64,000 nt of DNA from UBA964 sp031382085. Its GTDB lineage: Bacteria > Pseudomonadota > Gammaproteobacteria > Steroidobacterales > Steroidobacteraceae. The first letter of the stretch is position 1, and every line of letters begins with the position of its first letter. Below are positions 43,314 to 51,095 of this stretch, piece after piece. Below the pieces are notes generated by a model. That model ran no database searches, was not told the DNA's origin, and was given only the letters and a program-made list of their open reading frames with translations. The DNA is taken from the NCBI GenBank assembly GCA_031382085.1, contig JANMYM010000063.1:35225-99224 (forward strand). The letters run 5' to 3'. The position numbers and the translations under genes are program-made.

Positions 43314-44240
43314 TTACCGGACGCTGAGCGCCGGGATGATATGCGCGGCCAGAAACTCGACCAGCGCCACAACGCGAGTGTCCTGCGCGATGTCGTTCCG
43401 GTACACGGCGCACAGGGGGGGCTGCTCAGGCAGTTCCCAGTCGGCGAGTACGCGCTTCAGCTTCTGGGTCGCCAGGCCCTGACGACATAAAAATTCGGGC
43501 AGCAGACCGATCCCGAGTCCGGCCAGGGTCGAGCTGTGCAGGACTGCCGGATCATTGACGACCAGCTTCGGCTTGAGCGTCAGAGCCACCTGCCTCGAAC
43601 CCTTGGTCCAGCGCAGCGCCACGCCCGCCGCAGCCGAATCCGGGACCAGCAACGCGTGCGCCACCAGGTCCTCCGGGTGGACGGGTGTACCGAGCTTTTG
43701 CAGGTAGGCGGGGGTCGCGCAGAACACGGCCGGAGGCGAGCCCAGTTCCCGCAGAGCCAGCGACGGCGCGGTCACGCGCCCGACCCGAATGAAGACATCG
43801 CCGGGCCAGTCCGCCGCCGACGGCGGCAACGTGGTGACGTCGACATCCGTGAGCTCGACGTCCAGTGCGATGGCCGGGAAAGCTTCCATGAAACGTGGTA
43901 CCAGCGGCGACAGAAGCGCCCGCCCGTAAGCGGGCTCGGCGCGCACTCGCAACGGCCCACCCCGGGTCGCCTGCCAGCTCGCCGCCAACTCCAAAGCGGC
44001 GCCTGCATCCTCAACAATTCGCCTGCCGTGAGCGTAAAGAATTTCACCGGCAGGTGTGAGACTGACGCGCCGCGTGGTACGGTTCAGCAGGCGCACGCCG
44101 AGCGCCTTTTCGAGCTCGGCGACCGCACGGCTGATCGCCACTTTGGGTACTCCCAGAGTAAGCGCCGCCGCGCTGAAACCCTGCAGCTCCGCCACTTTTG
44201 CGAAGGCTGCAAGTTGCGCAGGAAGCCAAAGATTATTCAT
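43314..44240 (-). CDS. LysR-type transcriptional regulator
   Basis: A 308-residue LysR-type regulator. The winged helix-turn-helix (AAFAKVAELQGFSAAALTLGVPKVAISRAVAELEKALGVRLLNRTTRRVSLTPAG) is of the AaeR/DmlR-like group; the effector domain follows. It is divergent from the DUF1993 and aldo-keto reductase genes across a 38-base gap containing an ATTG-N3-CAAT palindrome, so it probably controls both directions. The inducer is unknown. The gene contains no copy of the recurrent GTTAGS word, unlike most genes here. Confidence 0.92.
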   Translation of the reverse strand: MNNLWLPAQLAAFAKVAELQGFSAAALTLGVPKVAISRAVAELEKALGVRLLNRTTRRVSLTPAGEILYAHGRRIVEDAGAALELAASWQATRGGPLRVRAEPAYGRALLSPLVPRFMEAFPAIALDVELTDVDVTTLPPSAADWPGDVFIRVGRVTAPSLALRELGSPPAVFCATPAYLQKLGTPVHPEDLVAHALLVPDSAAAGVALRWTKGSRQVALTLKPKLVVNDPAVLHSSTLAGLGIGLLPEFLCRQGLATQKLKRVLADWELPEQPPLCAVYRNDIAQDTRVVALVEFLAAHIIPALSVR

Positions 44241-44254
44241 CGGATTCGGCCATT

Positions 44255-44265
44255 ATTGTATCAAT
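44255..44265. promoter_or_regulatory. Candidate LysR operator
   Basis: ATTGTATCAAT (ATTG-TAT-CAAT) is a perfect short inverted repeat with AT-rich spacer, within GATTC...GAATC outer arms (44243-44272). It lies in the 38 bases between the LysR gene and the DUF1993 gene; TATAGA follows and may be the -10 of the latter. Confidence 0.55.
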
Positions 44266-44278
44266 ATAGAATCAAAGG

Positions 44279-44797
44279 ATGCCCATGTCTACTGCAATGT
44301 TTCAGTTCTCGGTAGGTCAGATGCTTCAGAACCTGAGCCAACTCAAGATCATTCTGGCCAAGGGCCGTGAGTTTGCCGCAGAAAAAAAACTGGAATCCGG
44401 AGTGCTTGAAAACGCTCGACTGGCGCCGGACATGTTCGCGCTGCGCAGGCAAGTTCACCTGACTGCCGACTTCGCCAAGAACAGCTGTGCGCGCATCGCC
44501 AACGTGTACGAATCAGCGCCAAAGTTTGACGACACTGAAGCGACGTTCGAGGAGCTCGAGGCGCGCGTGCAGAAGACAATCGACTATCTCGCGACCCTCA
44601 AGCCGGTGCAGTTTGCCGGCGCTGAAGATCGGCGCGTCGTGGTGCCTTTGCGGACGCGGACGCTGGATGTCACCGGCCTGGAATTCCTACAGCGCTGGAC
44701 GCTGCCGAATTTCTATTTCCACCTGACCACGACGTACAACATCCTGCGCCACAACGGCGTGGCCGTGGGCAAGCAGGATTTCCTGGGACCCGTCTGA
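44279..44797 (+). CDS. DUF1993 family protein
   Basis: A 172-residue protein of the DUF1993 family, a helical DinB/YfiT-like fold. Family landmarks are SVGQMLQNLSQLKIILAKGREFA, the segment ARLAPDMFALRRQVHLTADFAKN, and the C-terminal LPNFYFHLTTTYNILRHNGVAVGKQDFLG. Function is unknown; conserved His residues in YFHLTTTYNILRHNG could bind metal. Start is ATG at 44279 or 44285. The aldo-keto reductase gene starts four bases after the stop, so they form an operon presumably under the divergent LysR protein. Confidence 0.88.
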   Translation: MPMSTAMFQFSVGQMLQNLSQLKIILAKGREFAAEKKLESGVLENARLAPDMFALRRQVHLTADFAKNSCARIANVYESAPKFDDTEATFEELEARVQKTIDYLATLKPVQFAGAEDRRVVVPLRTRTLDVTGLEFLQRWTLPNFYFHLTTTYNILRHNGVAVGKQDFLGPV

Positions 44798-44801
44798 ACC
44801 C

Positions 44802-45812
44802 GTGGCCATCAGTCAGCGCAAGCTCGGCACGCAGGGCCTGACGGTACCGGCGCTCGGCCTCGGTATCATGGGCATGAGCGGGGTCGCCGGGGCGCCCGCC
44901 ATGTACGGCGAGACCGATGACACCGAGAGCCTCGCAACGATCCACCGGGCACTCGAACTAGGCATCAACTTTTTTGATACCGCCGAGGTCTACGGGCCGG
45001 GCCGTAATGAGGAACTGCTCTGCAAAGCGCTCGCCGGTGGCAGGCGGCACGACGTCATAATCGCGAGCAAATTTGGCTTCAACATTACGCCGGACGGGCG
45101 GATCGATGGGATGGACGGTCGACCGGAAAATGTGCGCCGAGCATTGGACGGCTGCCTCAAGCGCCTGGGTACCGACTTCCTGGATCTCTGGTACCAACAC
45201 CGACTGGATCGCTCGGTGCCCATCGAAGACACGGTTGGCGCGATGGCCGAGCAAGTGCGCGCCGGCAAGGTGCGCTATCTGGGCCTGTCTGAGGTCGGTG
45301 TTGCCACCCTGCGCCGCGCCCACGCCGTGCATCCGATCAGCGCACTGCAAAGCGAATATTCAATCTGGGAGCGCAATGTTGCAGGGCCGGTGCTCGACAC
45401 CTGCCGTGAACTCGGGATCGGCCTGGTACCGTACTGCCCCCTGGGCCGGGGCTTTTTGACAGGTACTGTCGCCAGTAATGACTTGCTGGCCGAGAGCGAC
45501 TATCGACGCCATGACCCGCGTTTCAGTGTTGAGAATCACGACCAGAATCGACGCGTCCTAGCTACCTTGCAGGCCGTGGCCGACCGGCACAGCGCCAGTA
45601 CAGCGCAGATTGCGCTCGCCTGGCTGCTGGCTCAGGGGCCGGACATCGTTCCGATTCCAGGCACCAAGCGGCGCCGTTGGCTCGAAGAAAACGTTGCGGC
45701 GCTCAAGCTGCGGCTGGGTGTCGACGATTTGCGTCAATTGGACACGGTTGCTGCGGCGGCCGGCGAGCGCTATACGCAGAGAGGAATGGCCTCGATCGAT
45801 CGGGCCATGTGA
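44802..45812 (+). CDS. Aldo/keto reductase
   Basis: A 336-residue NADPH-dependent oxidoreductase with a TIM-barrel fold. The catalytic tetrad can be placed: D59 and Y64 in NFFDTAEVYGPG, K90 in VIIASKFG and H133 in LWYQHRLD. C-terminal GTKRRRWLEENVAAL is the NADP-binding segment. It belongs to the AKR13/YakC-like branch that reduces small aldehydes. Start is GTG at 44802. It lies in an operon with DUF1993. A long hairpin follows ten bases after its stop. Confidence 0.92.
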   Translation: MAISQRKLGTQGLTVPALGLGIMGMSGVAGAPAMYGETDDTESLATIHRALELGINFFDTAEVYGPGRNEELLCKALAGGRRHDVIIASKFGFNITPDGRIDGMDGRPENVRRALDGCLKRLGTDFLDLWYQHRLDRSVPIEDTVGAMAEQVRAGKVRYLGLSEVGVATLRRAHAVHPISALQSEYSIWERNVAGPVLDTCRELGIGLVPYCPLGRGFLTGTVASNDLLAESDYRRHDPRFSVENHDQNRRVLATLQAVADRHSASTAQIALAWLLAQGPDIVPIPGTKRRRWLEENVAALKLRLGVDDLRQLDTVAAAAGERYTQRGMASIDRAM

Positions 45813-45821
45813 CATAAAGCT

Positions 45822-45849
45822 GCTAACGGTGCTCCACAGCGCCGTTAGC
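45822..45849. repeat. Hairpin whose two arms each carry the GTTAGC word
   Basis: GCTAACGGTGCT (45822-45833) and AGCGCCGTTAGC (45838-45849) pair over 12 positions with one T-G wobble around CCAC. It lies just after the aldo-keto reductase stop. There is no T-run, so it is at best a weak terminator. Each arm contains one copy of the recurrent GTTAGC word in opposite orientation. Confidence 0.75.
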
Positions 45850-45921
45850 TGGCGCACATCTGTTGACGTTAACGGGAGCAGCGTCACAGCGATCCGGTTT
45901 TTGTCATGTCAGGCTGGCGGT

Positions 45922-47316
45922 ATGGAACCCAGTCCAAGCGTCGCAATTGCCGAAACACACACGACGATCGACTCGCTGGCCGCGGAGTTCCGAGCAGCTT
46001 TGCCGTTAGGTCGATTTGAATCGCTGTCGATTCATAATCGCAGCGGCGATCCTGTCTGGATGAGTGGCGATCTGGTCGGACCCGATGAACACGCGATCGC
46101 CATCGAGGCCATTACCGTATTTGAAGTCGAAGGCGGTTGCGCCTTCATCAGCGAGCGCCTGACCCCGGCACTGGGCGCAGCACTGTTTTCGATAGCCTCG
46201 CCGCGCGGCGAATTGCATGGCGTCGTGGTGCTGGTTACCGACGCGCAGGCTATCGAGGCGCAGGGGCCGACCAAACTTGTCACCAACAAAGTCCGCTCGA
46301 TTCTGCAGCGCATGGCGATCGTGATGAAGCCTGCCGCAGCGACCGGAACGCATCGCACAGTGTCATTGCCGCGGCCTGCCAGGCTGCGCCCCAACGCTCC
46401 TGCGGTCAGCGAAACGCAACGGGTGCGCGTCGATGCATTGCGTGCTGACGCGTTGCGCACGGAACCCACACTGAGAGGCGAGCGAGTGCAGGCCACTCAG
46501 CGTGTCGCCACGCTGCCGGTCGTCGCAACCGAGTCCCGAACTGACCCAGTGCGCGAAATTTCGCTGCACGTACAACAGCTGATGAAATTGCGCTCGGGTG
46601 GCCGGACCCGCCGCTATGAAGTTCTGGTGCGCGCCAGGCACACTGCCGCGGGCGCGGCGATGGACGAAAGCCTCGTCAAAGCGCTGTCGCTGCGTGAATC
46701 AGCCGGCGCTATCGATCGACTGGTGGTCGCCGAACTGGCGAGCTGGCTCAAGGCCAATCCGGGCGTCTGGAATTCGGACCCGGCGAGTTTTTCAATCAAC
46801 CTGTCGTTAGGCTCGCTGTTGGATCCGCAGTTTTCGCACTTCGTCGCGCAGTGTCTGCAGTCATCGGGCGTCGCGCCTGACACCATCGGCTTTGAAATTC
46901 AGGAGTCGGCGGCTCTCAAGCATCGCGACGATGTTGCGCGCTTCATCCAGGAATGTGAAAAAGCCGGTTGTTACGTTGTGCTTGACGATTTCACGATGCA
47001 TTCGGACGCGGTTCCCTTCCTGGCATCACGCGCGGTCCGGGTCGTGAAGGTAGATTCGAAACTGAGCACTGCCGCGATGCATGACCGGTTGTCGCAAGCC
47101 ATCGTGATTGCCATTTCGCAGGCCTGCAAAGTGTTAGGTCTGCACTGCGTTGCCAAGCGCATTGATTCGACTGCATCCCGGCAATGGCTCGCCGCGGTAG
47201 GCATTGATTTCGCGCAGGGCTATGCGCTGGAAGATCCGCGACCGATCCAGACTCTGGTGACGCCGTCAGGCGCCACCCAGAAATCGAGCGTTCAGCGTCC
47301 CGTGTCCCGCAGCTGA
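45922..47316 (+). CDS. GAF-like/EAL protein with degenerate phosphodiesterase site
   Basis: A 464-residue protein. Residues 1-140 form an alpha/beta sensor-like region (possibly GAF), followed by an Arg-rich linker and a C-terminal EAL domain (about 210-450). Conserved EAL positions are E233 (EVL in place of EAL), N293, E325, D355-D356 and K376, and Q432. The residue aligned with the metal-binding glutamate of the AEGVE motif is K412 (VAKRID), so cyclic-di-GMP hydrolysis is probably lost. It may bind the nucleotide or act through contacts. Start is ATG at 45922 after GGCGG; the open frame extends upstream into the aldo-keto reductase gene and is rejected. The end overlaps the converging ABC ATPase gene by 25 bases. 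Confidence 0.82.
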   Translation: MEPSPSVAIAETHTTIDSLAAEFRAALPLGRFESLSIHNRSGDPVWMSGDLVGPDEHAIAIEAITVFEVEGGCAFISERLTPALGAALFSIASPRGELHGVVVLVTDAQAIEAQGPTKLVTNKVRSILQRMAIVMKPAAATGTHRTVSLPRPARLRPNAPAVSETQRVRVDALRADALRTEPTLRGERVQATQRVATLPVVATESRTDPVREISLHVQQLMKLRSGGRTRRYEVLVRARHTAAGAAMDESLVKALSLRESAGAIDRLVVAELASWLKANPGVWNSDPASFSINLSLGSLLDPQFSHFVAQCLQSSGVAPDTIGFEIQESAALKHRDDVARFIQECEKAGCYVVLDDFTMHSDAVPFLASRAVRVVKVDSKLSTAAMHDRLSQAIVIAISQACKVLGLHCVAKRIDSTASRQWLAAVGIDFAQGYALEDPRPIQTLVTPSGATQKSSVQRPVSRS

Positions 47317-48059
47317 ACAGGTCCCAGCCGCGCCACAGTCTTGTCGATGACGCGCAACGCCGGGACCCCGGACTCGCGCGCCTGCGACACGACCACGCCG
47401 CCGCGCATGTAGATGCGCCGCCCGCAGCGTTCCGCCAGCTCGCGATCGTGGGTGGAAATCAGAAACGTCGTGCCCGTCTCGCGCTGAATCTCGGACATCA
47501 GCTCAAACACCTGGTCGGCATTTTCCCGGTCGAGATTGCCGGTGGGTTCATCGGCGAGAATCAGTGCAGGCTCATTCATCAGGGCGCGCGCCACCGCAAC
47601 ACGCTGCTTCTGGCCACCTGACAGGCGCGTTGTGCGGTAGTTCATACGATCCCCGAGGCCCACGCGGTCGAGCAGCATCGATGCGCGCTCGCGCGCCAAC
47701 GGCGTCTCACGCCCAACTCGCCCCGCATGCGGAAACATCACGTTTTCCAGGGCCGTGAAGTCCGGTAGCAGGTGGTGGTACTGGAAGATGAAGCCGATCC
47801 TGCGATTGCGAAATTCGGTCAATGCCTCCGCAGTAAATCGGCTCAGATCCTCGCCCAGCATCTGCAGGCTGCCCGACGTCGGCCGCATCAGCGTGCCCAG
47901 TATCGTCAACAACGTGCTCTTGCCGCTGCCACTGGAACCTAACAACGCGACCATTTCACCGCGCTCCAGCGTGAGGGTCACGCCTTTGAGGACGGTGGTC
48001 TCGAAATCCTTGTCGACAAAGACCTTACGCAGGTTCTGCACATCGAGCAGGGGGTTCAT
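47292..48059 (-). CDS. MacB/LolD-type ABC transporter ATP-binding protein
   Basis: A 255-residue ATPase. Walker A is GSSGSGKST (41-49), followed by the Q-loop FIFQYHHLLPDFTALENV, the signature LSGGQKQRVAVARAL, Walker B ALILADEPTG and the H-loop STHD. The FQYHHLLPDFTALENVMFP pattern is the LolD/MacB form used by ABC systems that work on lipoproteins, peptides or drugs from the periplasm. It overlaps the permease gene by four bases and acts with it and with the HlyD-type protein as a tripartite export system. A true LolCDE is unlikely because only one permease and an adaptor protein are present. Confidence 0.93.
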   Translation of the reverse strand: MNPLLDVQNLRKVFVDKDFETTVLKGVTLTLERGEMVALLGSSGSGKSTLLTILGTLMRPTSGSLQMLGEDLSRFTAEALTEFRNRRIGFIFQYHHLLPDFTALENVMFPHAGRVGRETPLARERASMLLDRVGLGDRMNYRTTRLSGGQKQRVAVARALMNEPALILADEPTGNLDRENADQVFELMSEIQRETGTTFLISTHDRELAERCGRRIYMRGGVVVSQARESGVPALRVIDKTVARLGPVQLRDTGR

Positions 48060-49264
48060 TGGGAGATCGCTTCCACCGGGTCGATGCGCGAGGCCGAGCG
48101 CGCCGGCCAGTAGGCTGCGATGATGCTGGCGGCGGCCGCCAACAGCAGCGCCGATTGATATTGTCCTAACGCGGGCGCCACCGGCAGTTTGCCACCGCTC
48201 GGGGTTGTGATGCCGGCGACGAGTACGCTGAAGCCGAAGCCGGCCAGGCAGCCAATCGCCGAACCGATGATTCCGATCAGCGCGCCTTGCAGCATGAAGA
48301 CGCTGAGTACAAAGCGCTCCGACAGACCGAAGCTGCGCATGATGCCGATTTCGGGGCGGCGGCGCATGGTTGTTAGCAACAGGGCGCTGGCGACGCCGAC
48401 GACTATGGTAATCAGCGTGAACATCTTGATGATGCTGCCTGAGCTGCCCTGGCCTTCCAGCGCCTCGCGCAAGCGCTGGTTCTTGTCCATCCAGGCGGAA
48501 ACCTCGAGACCCGTGCCGTTCGCAATCTGGCGCGCCAGTGCACGTGCGACATAGATGTTTTCGAGTTTTAGTTCGATCTCGCTGAGGCCCTCGGGAAGAT
48601 CGAAAAGCACGCGGGCGGTTTCCAGATTGACGTAGCCGAGACGCGCATCGAGCGAGTCGACACCGGTCGTGTAGATGCCGCGCACGGTCAAAGTCCGTTC
48701 GCGGCCCTGGTCGGACTGCACGAAGACCGGCTGGCCAACACCGAGTCCGAGGTCTGAGGCGAGCTTGCGGCCGATCAGCAGGTCGTTGAGCCCGAGGCGC
48801 GGTTCGCCGGCAATGATGCTCTGGTCCACCGGGGCAATCGCGGAAAGACGCGATGGCTCAACACCCTTGAGCGTGACTGGCATGGTCATCTGGCCGCGCG
48901 ACAGCAGACCGGTGCCGAGAATATTCAGTGACATGGCGGTGACGCCGGGCAGGTTTTCAACGCTGTTAGCCACGGTACGCCACTGTTTTATCTGGGCACG
49001 GCGCTCGATCGAGCGCTGCGTTGCGGTCAGGCGTTCCGCGCCATCGGTCGCTTTCATCAGCGCCGGGGTGGCTTTCGCCGGCTCGATGATCACGTGCGCC
49101 GAGCTGCCCACGACGCGCTGGATCTGGAATTCGGCAAGGCCGTTGATCAACGCGGCATTGAATGTGAACACGGTGACCGCGATTGCCACGCCGCCGATCA
49201 GCAGCGCTGACTGCACGCGGTTTGAAAGCAGGTAGCGCAACGCGACTTTGAGTTCAAATCGCAC
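48056..49264 (-). CDS. FtsX/MacB-like ABC permease
   Basis: A 402-residue permease with one N-terminal helix (about 12-34), a large periplasmic domain (about 35-270) and three C-terminal helices (about 280-395). This is the MacB/LolC/FtsX topology. The start is taken as GTG at 49264, giving V/M-R-F-E-L-K-V-A-L-R-Y-L, the usual beginning of such permeases; the overlap with the HlyD gene is then 11 bases. RRPEIGIMRSFGLSERFVLSVFMLQGALIGIIGSAIG is the conserved FtsX segment. It works with the downstream ATPase. Confidence 0.9.
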   Translation of the reverse strand: MRFELKVALRYLLSNRVQSALLIGGVAIAVTVFTFNAALINGLAEFQIQRVVGSSAHVIIEPAKATPALMKATDGAERLTATQRSIERRAQIKQWRTVANSVENLPGVTAMSLNILGTGLLSRGQMTMPVTLKGVEPSRLSAIAPVDQSIIAGEPRLGLNDLLIGRKLASDLGLGVGQPVFVQSDQGRERTLTVRGIYTTGVDSLDARLGYVNLETARVLFDLPEGLSEIELKLENIYVARALARQIANGTGLEVSAWMDKNQRLREALEGQGSSGSIIKMFTLITIVVGVASALLLTTMRRRPEIGIMRSFGLSERFVLSVFMLQGALIGIIGSAIGCLAGFGFSVLVAGITTPSGGKLPVAPALGQYQSALLLAAAASIIAAYWPARSASRIDPVEAISQ

Positions 49265-50390
49265 GGCGGGCCTCACTGCCGCGCGGGCGATCGCCCGGTG
49301 GTAGCTTCGCAAGATCGGTCACGGCCAGTACATGTTTGCCGACAAGTTCGCCACGTGGCGCAAGCAACAGGGTGTCGCCGGGCTTGAGGCCGCGCTCGAC
49401 AATGACGCGTTCGCTGGGCCACTCGATGAAGCTAACAGGACGCGACTCGACCACGCCACGGTTGACCACCAGGACCCGCGCCGAAGTTTCCCGACCGATA
49501 ATCGCACTGCGTGCCACCGTTATCGCGCTGCTGCGCTTTTCGATGATCAGATTGATGTCGGCGGTCACACCGGAGCGCAGGTCGGTGACAGGAGTGTCCA
49601 GGCGCAGGCGAATTTTGGCGCCGCCGGTGCGCGGGTCGACCCTGGGAGCAATGTAATTTACGCGCGCCGCCAGCGGTTGATCCCGTCCCGCGACCTGCAC
49701 GTCCGCCGGCATGCCGACCCTGATCTCGCTCAAGTACTGCTCATCGACTTCAGCCTCTATCTCCACATCCGTCAGCGGCGCGATCTCGTAGATCACCGTC
49801 TGGGTGCTGACAACCTGGCCGCGATCTACCGGACGGGCAAGCACGATGCCGTCAACCGCCGCGTACAGCGCGCTGTCGTTAACGCGGACGGCCGCTTCGC
49901 GGCGCGTTGCGCCGAGGCGCGTGAGTTCCTGTTTCGCCTGATCGAGATCGAAGCGAGCCTGTTCGTAGTCGCGCGCGGTATTGAGGCCGCTGGAGCGCAG
50001 CTGCGCCGCGCGATCGTAGTTACGTTGGCGTTCCTCCAGCGTACGGCGCCCGGCCGCGAGGCTCGCTTCCACGCCATCCAGGCCCGCGCGCGAAGCGGCT
50101 GCGTCCAGGCGCACTAACAAATCACCGGCGGTGACCCGGTCGCCTTCGGCTTTTGTTAGCAGCAGAATCTGGCCGGGTGCTTTCGCCAGCACCGTTACTG
50201 TCACCTGCGGCCGCGTACGGCCGCTGATCGCCAGTACCCGTTCCGTCGCGGCAGCGGCGATTTGTGCGGCGGCCACCGGCAGCGGGCGAGTCTTGCTGTA
50301 GTACGTGTAGGCCCCCGCAATCAGTGCCAGCGCAGCTAACAAATAGGGTCGCGCGCGGCGCGCCAGTGAGGGGTTTTCCGTCGGATCCAT
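49254..50390 (-). CDS. HlyD/MacA-type periplasmic adaptor
   Basis: A 378-residue membrane fusion protein. An N-terminal membrane anchor (about 13-28) is followed by lipoyl-like halves (VTVTVLAKAPGQILLLTKAEGDRVTAGDLLVRL and ALYAAVDGIVLARPVDRGQVVS) around a helical hairpin (about 100-170), and then beta-barrel domains (VDEQYLSEIRVGMPADVQVAGRDQ). It is the first gene of a minus-strand operon with a MacB-type permease and ATPase, so the three form an export system. Substrate is unknown; antibiotics, peptides or lipoproteins are possible. A TetR regulator is divergent from it. Confidence 0.92.
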   Translation of the reverse strand: MDPTENPSLARRARPYLLAALALIAGAYTYYSKTRPLPVAAAQIAAAATERVLAISGRTRPQVTVTVLAKAPGQILLLTKAEGDRVTAGDLLVRLDAAASRAGLDGVEASLAAGRRTLEERQRNYDRAAQLRSSGLNTARDYEQARFDLDQAKQELTRLGATRREAAVRVNDSALYAAVDGIVLARPVDRGQVVSTQTVIYEIAPLTDVEIEAEVDEQYLSEIRVGMPADVQVAGRDQPLAARVNYIAPRVDPRTGGAKIRLRLDTPVTDLRSGVTADINLIIEKRSSAITVARSAIIGRETSARVLVVNRGVVESRPVSFIEWPSERVIVERGLKPGDTLLLAPRGELVGKHVLAVTDLAKLPPGDRPRGSEARRAI

Positions 50391-50456
50391 CGTGAGGCCC
50401 TATCCGTGTGGCAATAAACAGTTGAAATAGATTATATCATATGTTCTAATAAATCA
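50391..50456. promoter_or_regulatory. AT-rich divergent promoter of the ABC export operon and tetR
   Basis: A 66-base gap, very AT-rich from 50423 on. On the plus strand TTGAAA and TCTAAT stand 17 bases apart and may drive tetR; on the minus strand TATAAT is a perfect -10 for the HlyD gene. The two promoters overlap, so one TetR site could silence both. No perfect palindrome was found. Confidence 0.6.
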
Positions 50457-51083
50457 ATGGCACGCACCGCAGGCGCCCGAAATACCCAGTACGACGAACG
50501 TCGTAACTCCTTGATTATCAAGGCTAGGGAGCGTTTGGAGCTACAATCTGGCAGCGCCCCGAGTTTCCGCGAGCTGGCCCTGGCAGCGGGAGTCAGCGTG
50601 GCTACGCTGCGCCACTATTTCGGCACCCGCGAAGAGTTGATCCGCAGCGTTTTCGCCTATTACCTGCTGGGTGGCGAGCGGCATCTGGCGCGCGCGCGCC
50701 AGACGGAATCTGGCGATCTGGCGTCTGCCCTCAAGGGCGTCATGAGCCGCATTGTTATTGGATGGACCCAGGGCCATGTCGGGGCATTGCACCGAATCGG
50801 CCTCAGCGAAGGTCTGCGTAGTCCGGCCACCGCCCTGCACTACCTCATGGACGTGCTCGAGCCGACGCTGCAGGCGCTGGAGCTGCGCCTGGACGGCTAT
50901 CGGCAGCAAGGTGTGATTCGCGCCGATACCCTGCCACGCCATGCGTCGCTGGCATTGCTTGCGCCACTGGTACTGGCATTGCTGCATCAGGTCGATCTGG
51001 GCGGCACACGCTGTCGCCCTCTCTCGCTACCGGACTTGATCGACCAGCACGTCGCAATGTTCGTGCGCGCCTACCAGCGCTAG
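50457..51083 (+). CDS. TetR-family regulator divergent from the ABC export operon
   Basis: A 208-residue regulator. The helix-turn-helix region is SLIIKARERLELQSGSAPSFRELALAAGVSVATLRHYFGTREELIRSV (about 18-66), in which the turn helix and HYFGTREEL are TetR-typical. The C-terminal domain is helical. Its gene shares an AT-rich promoter gap with the HlyD-MacB-type export operon, so it most likely represses that operon and itself. The 13-base gap to the next gene (LplT-PlsC) suggests that gene may be cotranscribed. Confidence 0.9.
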   Translation: MARTAGARNTQYDERRNSLIIKARERLELQSGSAPSFRELALAAGVSVATLRHYFGTREELIRSVFAYYLLGGERHLARARQTESGDLASALKGVMSRIVIGWTQGHVGALHRIGLSEGLRSPATALHYLMDVLEPTLQALELRLDGYRQQGVIRADTLPRHASLALLAPLVLALLHQVDLGGTRCRPLSLPDLIDQHVAMFVRAYQR

Positions 51084-51095
51084 ACTCGCTGTCGC

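Noticed and set aside
47292..50390. lolCDE lipoprotein-release operon
   Set aside because: The ATPase and permease are LolD/LolC-like, but there is a single permease plus a HlyD-type adaptor, which fits MacAB-like export better.
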